From Acidobacteriota bacterium (GTDB taxonomy: Bacteria; Acidobacteriota; Terriglobia; Terriglobales; Acidobacteriaceae), in assembly GCA_016196065.1 (NCBI GenBank), contig JACPYL010000008.1, positions 62,001-126,000 on the forward strand: DNA of 64,000 nucleotides. The letters run 5' to 3'. This document shows, one piece after another, positions 28,506-35,761 of this stretch. Below the pieces are notes generated by a model that had not been told where the DNA came from, did no database searches, and was given only the letters and a program-made list of their open reading frames with translations. The stretch's first letter is position 1; every line of letters begins with the position of its first letter. The position numbers and the translations under genes were made by a program.

Positions 28506-30221
28506 ATGCCACAGGTGATTCGTTCCGCGAAAGTCTACGACGTCTGCATTGTCGGTTCTGGCGCCGGTGGTGGTATGGCCGCCAAGGTCCTCACCGAGGG
28601 CGGACTCAGCGTCGCTCTTCTCGAAGCCGGTCCTCCACTTAACCCCGACAAAGACTTCAAGGAGCACGTCTGGCCCTACGAACTTCCCCATCGTGGAGCG
28701 GGCGTCGCCGGCAATGCTTTGAAACCCGGCAATGGCATGGAGAACGAGTTCCTCGCGCCCACCGGCGCATGGACGATTGAAGGCGAACCCTACAGCACCG
28801 CGCCCGGATCCAAGTTTCGCTGGTTCCGTTCCCGCATCGTCGGCGGTCGCACCAACCACTGGGGGCGCATCGCCCTTCGCTTCGCTCCGGTGGATTTCCA
28901 CGTCAAGACGCACGACGGTCTGGGCGATGACTGGCCCATCACCTACGAAGACGTCGCGCCTTACTACGACCAGGTCGAGTCTTATATCGGCGTGTTCGGC
29001 ACTAAGGAAAATTTCCCGAGCGCGCCGGACGGCATTTTCCAGCCGCCGCCAAAATTGCGCTGCTCGGAAGTGATCCTGAAAGCAGCCTGCGAAAAAGTTG
29101 GAATCCCGTGCATTCCCGCCCGCCTGGCCGTTCTCACTCGTCCCCTTAACGGACGCCCTGCGTGCCACTATTGCGGACAATGTGGCCGTGGCTGCCGCGT
29201 TGCGGCCAACTTCAGCTCCAGCCAGGTCCTGATTCCTCCCGCACAAAAGACGGGACGCCTTACCCTGATCACCGGCGCCATGGCCCGCGAAATTCTTGTC
29301 GGCAAGGATGGCCGCGCTGAGGGCGTTTCCTATATCGATAAAGCCACGCTGTCCGAGAAGCGCATACACGCAAAAGCAGTCGTCGTGGCTGCCAGCGCGT
29401 GCGAGTCGGCGCGCCTGCTTCTCAATTCCAAATCCTCACTTTTCCCGGACGGAATCGCGAACACCTCCGGCACCGTGGGACGCTACCTGATGGACTCGGT
29501 TGGAAGCAGCGGCGCTGGATACTTCCCGCAAATGGAAAAGATTCCGCCGCACAATCACGACGGTACCGGCGGCATGCACGTCTACGTTCCCTGGTGGAAG
29601 TTCGATCGCCAGAATGATTTCCCGCGCGGCTACCACATCGAAATGGGTGGCGGCCGAGACATGCCCGGCATCGGCATGTTCCACGATCTCTGCGACGATG
29701 TGGAGGGTTACGGCGCAAGCCTGAAACAAGCCTGCCGCAAGAGTTATGGCACCGTCATGGGCCTGAGCGGACGAGGCGAAATGATTCCCAATCCTGACAG
29801 CTTCTGCGAAATTGATCCCGACCGCGTCGACCAGTGGGGCATTCCCACACTGCGCTTCCATTTCAAGTGGAGCGATCACGAAATCAAAATGGCGAAGGAT
29901 ATGCAGCAGACTTTCCGCTCGATCGTGGAGGCTGCCGGCGGAACCTATCTCACCAAGACCGATCCCGATGGAGAAAATCCCTACGGCATTGCGGACGGCG
30001 GCGTCATCATCCACGAGATCGGGACGGCCCGCATGGGCCCCGATCCGAAGACCTCGGTGCTGAATGGATACTGCCAGGCGCACGATGTGAAGAATCTATT
30101 CGTCACCGACGGCGCCAGTTTCGTCAGCAATCCCGACAAGAATCCGACGCTCACCATCCTTGCGTTGTCGTGGCGTGCATCCGACTACCTGCTCGAACAG
30201 GCGAAGAAGGGGAACCTCTAA
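28506..30221 (+). CDS. GMC-family FAD oxidoreductase (gluconate/glucose dehydrogenase large subunit type)
   Basis: The 571-residue protein opens with an FAD-binding Rossmann motif (CIVGSGAGGGMAAKVL, GxGxxG), carries the GGRTNHWGR block typical of GMC enzymes, and a cysteine cluster CHYCGQCGRGC (~residue 225) that resembles the iron-sulfur-binding Cys region of FAD-dependent glucose dehydrogenases. The C-terminal substrate block includes HEIGTARMG and the active-site Asn in NPDKNPTLT. It oxidises a sugar or sugar acid at the outer face of the inner membrane, passing electrons to a cytochrome. It is followed at 12 bases by the Tat-exported small subunit, which carries the large subunit across. 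The start ATG 28506 lacks a clear ribosome site. Confidence 0.9.
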   Translation: MPQVIRSAKVYDVCIVGSGAGGGMAAKVLTEGGLSVALLEAGPPLNPDKDFKEHVWPYELPHRGAGVAGNALKPGNGMENEFLAPTGAWTIEGEPYSTAPGSKFRWFRSRIVGGRTNHWGRIALRFAPVDFHVKTHDGLGDDWPITYEDVAPYYDQVESYIGVFGTKENFPSAPDGIFQPPPKLRCSEVILKAACEKVGIPCIPARLAVLTRPLNGRPACHYCGQCGRGCRVAANFSSSQVLIPPAQKTGRLTLITGAMAREILVGKDGRAEGVSYIDKATLSEKRIHAKAVVVAASACESARLLLNSKSSLFPDGIANTSGTVGRYLMDSVGSSGAGYFPQMEKIPPHNHDGTGGMHVYVPWWKFDRQNDFPRGYHIEMGGGRDMPGIGMFHDLCDDVEGYGASLKQACRKSYGTVMGLSGRGEMIPNPDSFCEIDPDRVDQWGIPTLRFHFKWSDHEIKMAKDMQQTFRSIVEAAGGTYLTKTDPDGENPYGIADGGVIIHEIGTARMGPDPKTSVLNGYCQAHDVKNLFVTDGASFVSNPDKNPTLTILALSWRASDYLLEQAKKGNL

Positions 30222-30233
30222 CTCGAGGCACTT

Positions 30234-30830
30234 ATGGCATTGAATCCGATCAGCCGTCGCGATGTTTTACGAACACTAGCCATGGGAGCCGCTGGAGGCT
30301 CCGTGCTGCAGATCATTCCTCTGCAAGCCGCCGAACACGTGCATTCGCTGTTGACGCAGGAAAAGGCTCGCACTCCCGGCGGCAAGTACAAACCTAAATT
30401 CTTCACCGCCCATCAATACAAAACGCTGACCACTCTCTGCGACCTGATCATTCCCGCCGACGACCACTCCGGTGGCGCCGTCGAAGCAGGTGCGCCCGAA
30501 TTTATCGATTTACTGACCAGCGAAAACAAGGACTACCAACTCGCGCTCGGCGGCGGTTTGATGTGGCTGGATAGCACCTGCTCTGACCGCTTCGGCCACA
30601 CTTTTCTGGATTGCACTTCCGCGCAGAAAAAAGAAATGCTGGATCAGATTGCCTTTCGCAAGAACGCCATCGCCGATCCCACCCTCAGCCAGGGCGTCAA
30701 TTTCTTTGCGTTCCTCCGCAACCTGACCACCGACGGCTTTTACACCAGCGCCATCGGCATCAAAGACCTGCAATACATCGGCAACACCGCTTTGAAAGAA
30801 TTTCCAGGATGCCCCGCACCAGAAGCGTAG
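30234..30830 (+). CDS. Gluconate 2-dehydrogenase subunit 3-like Tat-exported small subunit
   Basis: ATG 30234 follows GAGG at a suitable distance. The 198-residue product has a twin-arginine signal (SRRDVLRTLAMGAAGG) and the subunit-3 domain marked by the FFTAHQYKTLTTLCDLIIPADDHSGGAVEAG block in its first half and a helical C-terminus. In characterised sugar dehydrogenases this subunit hitch-hikes the FAD subunit through the Tat pathway and stabilises it. Together with the upstream gene it forms a two-subunit dehydrogenase. The usual third gene, a multiheme or diheme cytochrome c, is missing here. Confidence 0.9.
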   Translation: MALNPISRRDVLRTLAMGAAGGSVLQIIPLQAAEHVHSLLTQEKARTPGGKYKPKFFTAHQYKTLTTLCDLIIPADDHSGGAVEAGAPEFIDLLTSENKDYQLALGGGLMWLDSTCSDRFGHTFLDCTSAQKKEMLDQIAFRKNAIADPTLSQGVNFFAFLRNLTTDGFYTSAIGIKDLQYIGNTALKEFPGCPAPEA

Positions 30831-30831
30831 C

Positions 30832-30848
30832 GCCGGCGCCTCGCCGGC
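30832..30848. repeat. GC-rich palindrome between convergent genes
   Basis: GCCGGCG (30832-30838), CCT, CGCCGGC (30842-30848) starts two bases after the stop of the subunit-3 gene and 30 bases before the end of the opposing gene. No T-run follows, so it is a REP-like element or a weak bidirectional terminator. Confidence 0.5.
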
Positions 30849-30877
30849 CCGAACGCACGCGAAGCCTGCTCAGGTAT

Positions 30878-32512
30878 TCACGGCCGCGCACTGGATAGCG
30901 CCCTCTTCTCAATCACCACCGCCCCCTTATCCTCATAAACCCGTGTCCATTCGTCTGGCAATTGCCCCAGCAAATTCGCCAGCGTAGAATCCGCCGGTAG
31001 CACAAATGTTTTGATCGGCCACTTCTTCAGCACATCTTTCCACCCCGGCTCTGCCTGGATCAGCACCAGGTAGTCGCGAAACCGATCCGATCCATAGAGA
31101 TCATGGCGATCGTCAATCATCACGAGCCGCTTCGGGTAGAGACTGTAGATGAAATATCCGCCCCATTGATCCGGCCCGAAGATGGGATCGCTGTTTCCTT
31201 CCCGCGCCAGATATTCCAGGGCGTGCGACGGAAAGTGTTCCCCATCAAACTCGTGATGGATCACAGCCTGCGACCCCAGCCGCCCGCCATGCAGACAAAT
31301 CGTAAGCGCCGCGATCACGCCAAGGACGGGCCATAAATGTCCGCGCAACCGGAATTCCTGTGCACTCGACCGCTGTGAAAACTCCGAGAGCCATACGGCG
31401 CTTCGCCGCACCAGCCCCCACGCCAGAGTCTTCTCACCGAGCCCTGCCACGCCCTCCCACAACATCGGACCAGCAATCAGCGCCAGCAACATCGCCGACA
31501 CCGGCAGGTTCCGCACTGCATACACACCGGACCACGCCGCAAACAGCACGACCAGCCAATGACTCAGACGCATCCGCTGCCTGCTGCCGGCCGCCGCGAT
31601 CAGTACCAGCACGAGGATCACCACGAAGCAGCGCTGTCCCCAGCCGTGAAAATCAGGCGACCGGAATTCCGCGATCTTATCCATCAGATAGCGGTCGCCC
31701 AGATATCTGTAGATATGCTCGTGCAACCGCCAGCCATATGGATTAACGAACGTCGCAATCGCCGAAGCCACGAGCGTCCAGGCTATCGCGCGCGCGCGCT
31801 GCGAATGACGAATCCGCAGGAAGGCATCCGGCTCACGCCAACCCTCCACGAGTGCTGCCGCAATATAGATCGCCAGCAATACAAGCCCCAGCAACCATCC
31901 ACCATGCAGGTTCACCCACAGCAACATCGACAATGGAAAAAGCCATCGTAGCCACGATGGCGTGCTTCCCTGCTCCCACCGTTCCAGCGCAATGAACCAA
32001 ACCAGCGTAAACAACCAACTGACAATATGGGGGCGGGCAAACATATGAATGCTCGCCGCTCCCAGCACCAGAACCCACATCACGATCGCGACTGGCAACC
32101 CCGTTCCGCGAGCCAGCAGTTGCCGAAACACGAGAGCGAATGTCGTCGCCATCAGCAACGCGGCCAGCGATACCACTCCATTGAGACCCATGGCGTTGTG
32201 GACAACTCCCAACAGCGCGTCATAGAGCCATTCCCACGCAAACCACGGCTGCCCTTGCATGGTGGAAGAAAACGAATCCGCGCGCGGCACCGAATGTGTC
32301 GCCACAATCTGCTCACCCGCGCGAATGTGCCATCCGATATCAGAGTCGGCAAGGGGACGATTGGAGAGAGGTCCGGCCAGCAAAGCCCAAAAGGCAATGA
32401 GGAAAAGCAGATCGCGAATCGAGGGCAGAAAAAAGCGCTCCCAGCATGGCGAAGCCGGGACGTTCGGAGCCTGAGCAGCGTCCGCTCGCTCCTGATTGCC
32501 GAGGGTCATCAA
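30878..32512 (-). CDS. Polytopic membrane protein, GT-C-glycosyltransferase-like
   Basis: The 544-residue protein has roughly eleven hydrophobic helices and a soluble C-terminal part of about 120 residues. An early luminal loop reads DSDIGWHIRAGEQIVATHSVPRADSFS in two parts, resembling the Asp-rich first loop of lipid-linked GT-C glycosyltransferases; the C-terminal part (FGPDQWGGYFIYSLYPKRLVMIDDRHDLYG) is shared with acidobacterial proteins of unknown role. I see no complete catalytic signature, so a transferase role is only a suggestion. It is convergent with the dehydrogenase genes and lies 23 bases downstream of bacterioferritin on the same strand. ATG 32512 and ATG 32509 are both possible starts. 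Confidence 0.75.
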   Translation of the reverse strand: MMTLGNQERADAAQAPNVPASPCWERFFLPSIRDLLFLIAFWALLAGPLSNRPLADSDIGWHIRAGEQIVATHSVPRADSFSSTMQGQPWFAWEWLYDALLGVVHNAMGLNGVVSLAALLMATTFALVFRQLLARGTGLPVAIVMWVLVLGAASIHMFARPHIVSWLFTLVWFIALERWEQGSTPSWLRWLFPLSMLLWVNLHGGWLLGLVLLAIYIAAALVEGWREPDAFLRIRHSQRARAIAWTLVASAIATFVNPYGWRLHEHIYRYLGDRYLMDKIAEFRSPDFHGWGQRCFVVILVLVLIAAAGSRQRMRLSHWLVVLFAAWSGVYAVRNLPVSAMLLALIAGPMLWEGVAGLGEKTLAWGLVRRSAVWLSEFSQRSSAQEFRLRGHLWPVLGVIAALTICLHGGRLGSQAVIHHEFDGEHFPSHALEYLAREGNSDPIFGPDQWGGYFIYSLYPKRLVMIDDRHDLYGSDRFRDYLVLIQAEPGWKDVLKKWPIKTFVLPADSTLANLLGQLPDEWTRVYEDKGAVVIEKRALSSARP

Positions 32513-32535
32513 ATTAGTGGGAACCAGATCGTGCG

Positions 32536-33021
32536 TCAGTGGCCAGCGCTCTCTCCACCCATCTGCGTGGCGAGGTAGTTTTCGATGCCGGCCTCTTTGA
32601 TGATGCCAAGTTGTGATTCAAGATAGCGCGCGTGATTCTCCTCATCGTGGATCAGCGTTTCGAAAAGTTCTCGCGTGCCATTGTCTCCCTCGGTCCTGCA
32701 TACCGCCACGGAGGCGTTGTACTGTTTGACGGCATCGAGTTCATCCGTCAGATCGGTTTCCAGATGGGCCTTTACGTTCTTGCCGATCTGCGGCTTGAGC
32801 GCTACCCCGACGTCGGGAGTGGAGTCGAAGAAAATAATGCGTTCGATCAATCGTTCCGCGTGACGCATCTCTTCAATTGCGCGCCTCTTCGTGACCGCAG
32901 AAAGTCCCGCGAAGCCCCAGTTGGCATGCATCTCCGCCTGCACCATGTATTGCACAATGGCGGTAAGCTCCGCGCTCAATGCCGCGTTCAACTCCTGGAT
33001 CACTTTTGTGCTTCCCTTCAT
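32536..33021 (-). CDS. bfr: Bacterioferritin
   Basis: ATG 33021, with GGAGG five bases upstream, gives exactly 161 residues; an upstream reading to 33111 adds an unrelated Cys-rich tail. All ferroxidase ligands are in register with known bacterioferritins: Glu18, Glu51, His54, Glu94, Glu127 and His130. Met52, the axial heme ligand between subunits, is present (EEMRHAE). The protein therefore should form a heme-bearing 24-mer that oxidises Fe(II) and stores the mineral core in the cytoplasm. No ferredoxin (Bfd) gene is adjacent. It is divergent from the Lgt-like gene, with a 99-base spacer in which I see no clear Fur box. Confidence 0.95.
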   Translation of the reverse strand: MKGSTKVIQELNAALSAELTAIVQYMVQAEMHANWGFAGLSAVTKRRAIEEMRHAERLIERIIFFDSTPDVGVALKPQIGKNVKAHLETDLTDELDAVKQYNASVAVCRTEGDNGTRELFETLIHDEENHARYLESQLGIIKEAGIENYLATQMGGESAGH

Positions 33022-33120
33022 GAAACCTCCGAATATGGAATATGAATTGTTTGGAAAGCATAAGGCTACTGGAAACGTCGTCGTGGCCGCAAGGCAGCAG
33101 GGCGGATACAATCAACCATC

Positions 33121-33894
33121 GTGGCCGCACTCCAACCCGCGTTTCCCTACTTCATTCCCGTTGCCGGACGCAGCATTCATCCTCACGCCTTCTTCGAGTC
33201 GCTCGGGTACGCTTTCGCCTTCGTAATCTTTCTGCTGCTTCGCGCCCGCACTGGCGATGCAGTGTCGTATCCGCTGCGCTGGGCGACCCTTGCCACCGCC
33301 TTCGCCGGAGGCACACTGGGAGCGAAGCTTCTCTACTGGCTGGAGAATCCGCAACTGACGATGCAGCACCTTCACGACCCCGCTTATCTCATCGGGGGAA
33401 AGACTATCGTGGGCGCGCTGCTGGGCGGCACGTTCGCGGTGGAAGTGTTTAAGCGCTACATCGGTCTCCGGCACTCCACGGGCGACCTGCTGGCGATTCC
33501 CGTAGCCGCCGGTATTGCAATTGGCCGCATCGGATGCTTCCTGACAGGCCTTGGCGATAACACCTGCGGCACCCCGACCTCCCTACCGTGGGGCATCGAC
33601 TTCGGCGACGGCATCCGCCGCCATCCTACACAAATTTACGAGATCATCTTTCTGCTGATCCTGATCGCAATCCTGATGCGCGTCCGTTCTATGACGCCAA
33701 CGAAAAACGACCAACGACCAACGACGTGGTTCCGTCCCGGCGACGCCTTCAAGTTATTGATGACCAGTTACTTGGCCTTCCGGCTTTTCTGTGATTTCAT
33801 TAAGCCCTATCCTGCAGTGGCGTTGGGACTAGGCTCTATCCAGTGGGCATGCGTGCTCGGCTTGCTCTATTACTCACGCGACCTGTTGCGCTAG
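33121..33894 (+). CDS. Lgt-like (prolipoprotein diacylglyceryl transferase family) membrane protein, divergent active site
   Basis: This 257-residue polytopic protein starts at GTG 33121. It keeps the Lgt frame: the GGKTIVGALLGG loop at about residue 92, the GRIGCFLTG and CGTPTSLPWGIDF block, RRHPTQIYE, and a late FRLFCDFIKP helix. Compared with E. coli Lgt, the catalytic-loop His103 position (HGGLLG) is replaced here, and the Asn of GRIGNF (Asn146) is Cys; the arginines of GRIG and FRLF are kept. A normal lipoprotein transferase role is therefore doubtful. It precedes a small membrane protein and a Tes-like radical SAM gene, so it may transfer or anchor diacylglyceryl groups in membrane-lipid synthesis. 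That is inference. Confidence 0.8.
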   Translation: MAALQPAFPYFIPVAGRSIHPHAFFESLGYAFAFVIFLLLRARTGDAVSYPLRWATLATAFAGGTLGAKLLYWLENPQLTMQHLHDPAYLIGGKTIVGALLGGTFAVEVFKRYIGLRHSTGDLLAIPVAAGIAIGRIGCFLTGLGDNTCGTPTSLPWGIDFGDGIRRHPTQIYEIIFLLILIAILMRVRSMTPTKNDQRPTTWFRPGDAFKLLMTSYLAFRLFCDFIKPYPAVALGLGSIQWACVLGLLYYSRDLLR

Positions 33895-34037
33895 GCTAGG
33901 GCTCATGCTGGAGAGAAGTTATTGAGTGGAAACCCGTCTCCATGATCGTTGCAGTGGGCGCGGTAGATATATCCTTCCTGATATTCGGCTCTTCGCGTTC
34001 GTGGATGTAAAGATTGATTCATTGAGAGGCTACTAAC

Positions 34038-34253
34038 ATGAAAGTGCTCGCCATTCTCATTCTGTCGCTCTTGATCATCGTGGCGAGTCTTTTCTTCCTG
34101 GCATTCTGCCTGTGCGCGGCCGATGTGAGCCTGGGTGGACACGCAAGTGTGGGCGAGAGAATCTTGTGGGCGATCGCCGCCGTGCTGGCGCTGGGCGGCA
34201 TCATTGGTATGGTCAAGCTCGCCCGCAAACTAAACCGGAGCATTGGCCTCTAG
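34038..34253 (+). CDS. Small two-helix membrane protein
   Basis: A 71-residue product starts at ATG 34038 after GAGGCTACTAAC. Residues ~4-27 and ~41-60 are strongly hydrophobic, joined by a short loop DVSLGGHASVGER, and the C-terminus is basic (KLARKLNRS), fitting a hairpin with both ends in the cytoplasm. No known family is recognised. The stop lies 23 bases before the radical SAM start, and the spacing and orientation suggest co-expression with that gene. A chance open frame cannot be excluded, but the regular helix-loop-helix pattern and start context support a gene. Confidence 0.6.
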   Translation: MKVLAILILSLLIIVASLFFLAFCLCAADVSLGGHASVGERILWAIAAVLALGGIIGMVKLARKLNRSIGL

Positions 34254-34276
34254 CGGAGGTAGATCGCGATACCACT

Positions 34277-35743
34277 ATGGCCAAAACCCGCCCCTACCTC
34301 TTCTACGACGTCGCCCTTTCAATCTGCTCTACCTGCTACAGCAAGGTGGAAGCCAAGACGATCTTCCAGGACAACAAAGTCTTCCTGCTCAAGCGCTGCC
34401 CCGAGCACGGACACGAGCGCGTTCTGATCGCGGACGACGTGGACTACTACCGCCGCTGCCGCGAGATTTTCATCAAGCCGCCGGAAATGCCCCTCGTCTA
34501 CAACACGCCCGTCAAATGGGGATGCCCCTACGACTGCGGCCTTTGCACTGACCATGAACAGCACTCCTGCCTGACCCTGATTGAAATCTGCGACTACTGC
34601 AATCTGCGTTGTCCCGTGTGTTACGCCGGCAGCGGTCCAGAGCGGCAGCAGTTTCGCGACATCAAACTAATCGAGAAGATGCTGGACGCAGTAGTCCGCA
34701 ACGAAGGCCATCCCGATGTCGTCCAGATCTCCGGTGGCGAACCCACGCTGCACCCCGAGTTCTTCGCCGTGCTCGATTTGGCGAAAGCACGCCCCATCCG
34801 CCACCTGATGGTCAACACCAATGGTGTCCGCATCGCGCAGGACGAAGCTTTTGTGGAACGACTCGCAACGTATGCGGAAGACTTCGAGGTGTACTTACAA
34901 TTCGATTCGTTCGAGCGCGATCCTCTGATGCAACTCCGTGGCGCCGACCTCCGACGCATCCGGATTAACGCGCTCGAAATGCTGAACCGATACAACATTT
35001 CGACCAACCTAGTGGTGACGTTGAAAAAGGGTTTGAACGACCACGAGATCGGGAAGACAATTGACTACGCGCTGCAACAACCGTGCATCCGAGGCGTAAC
35101 CTTCCAGCCCATTCAGGACGCGGGCCGCCTGGAAAACTTTGATCCCGCTACTGACCGGCTGACCCTGACAGAGGTCCGCCGCAAAATTCTCGAACAAACG
35201 TCGACTTTCAAACCCGAGGACATCATCCCCGTTCCCTGCCATCCCGACGCGCTGGCCATGGCCTACGCCTTAAAATTGGGCGGCAAAGTGACTTCGCTCA
35301 CTTCGATGATCCCACCGGAAATCCTGATCAACGCGGCCGGCAACACGATCTTGTATGAACAGGAAGAGCCCGTACTGAAGACGCTCTTCAACTCGCAGGA
35401 AACGCGCGATCGCCTCTTCAAACTCTTTGCCACCAACCAGTCCCCACGCTCCGGCGCAAGCAGCCTGCGCGAACTGTTGTGCTGTCTGCCGCAAGTGCTT
35501 GTTCCGGACGCCATTACTTACCAAAACATTTTCCGCATCATCATCATGCAATTCATCGACGCCCACTCGTTTGACGTGCGCTCGGTCAAGAAGACCTGTG
35601 TCCACATTGTTCATCCCGACGGACGCTTGATTCCGTTCGACACCTATAACCTGTTCTATCGGGATGATTTGGAGCGGACGCGCTTGGCCCCGCTACGCCG
35701 CCGCGCGGAGGTCGCCCAAGGAGCTTCCCCGTACGGACCTTAG
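34277..35743 (+). CDS. Tes/MJ0619-family radical SAM protein (candidate membrane-spanning lipid synthase)
   Basis: ATG 34277 gives 488 residues. The radical SAM cluster motif is C-NLR-C-PV-C (CX3CX2C) at about residue 105-113, followed by the SAM-binding GGEP (SGGEPTLHPEF). Ahead of it are further cysteines typical of the MJ0619/Tes group: SICSTCYSK, LKRCPEH and GCPYDCGLCTDHEQHSC, which can hold auxiliary clusters. Tes of methanogens couples lipid tails through C-C bonds to make tetraethers, and bacterial relatives are linked to membrane-spanning lipids; Acidobacteria are known makers of iso-diabolic acid and branched tetraethers. Function here is inferred from motif order and the adjacent Lgt-like gene. 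The nearest GGAGGT is 16 bases upstream of the start, longer than usual. Confidence 0.82.
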   Translation: MAKTRPYLFYDVALSICSTCYSKVEAKTIFQDNKVFLLKRCPEHGHERVLIADDVDYYRRCREIFIKPPEMPLVYNTPVKWGCPYDCGLCTDHEQHSCLTLIEICDYCNLRCPVCYAGSGPERQQFRDIKLIEKMLDAVVRNEGHPDVVQISGGEPTLHPEFFAVLDLAKARPIRHLMVNTNGVRIAQDEAFVERLATYAEDFEVYLQFDSFERDPLMQLRGADLRRIRINALEMLNRYNISTNLVVTLKKGLNDHEIGKTIDYALQQPCIRGVTFQPIQDAGRLENFDPATDRLTLTEVRRKILEQTSTFKPEDIIPVPCHPDALAMAYALKLGGKVTSLTSMIPPEILINAAGNTILYEQEEPVLKTLFNSQETRDRLFKLFATNQSPRSGASSLRELLCCLPQVLVPDAITYQNIFRIIIMQFIDAHSFDVRSVKKTCVHIVHPDGRLIPFDTYNLFYRDDLERTRLAPLRRRAEVAQGASPYGP

Positions 35744-35761
35744 AGAGACTTAAGAGGCAGC

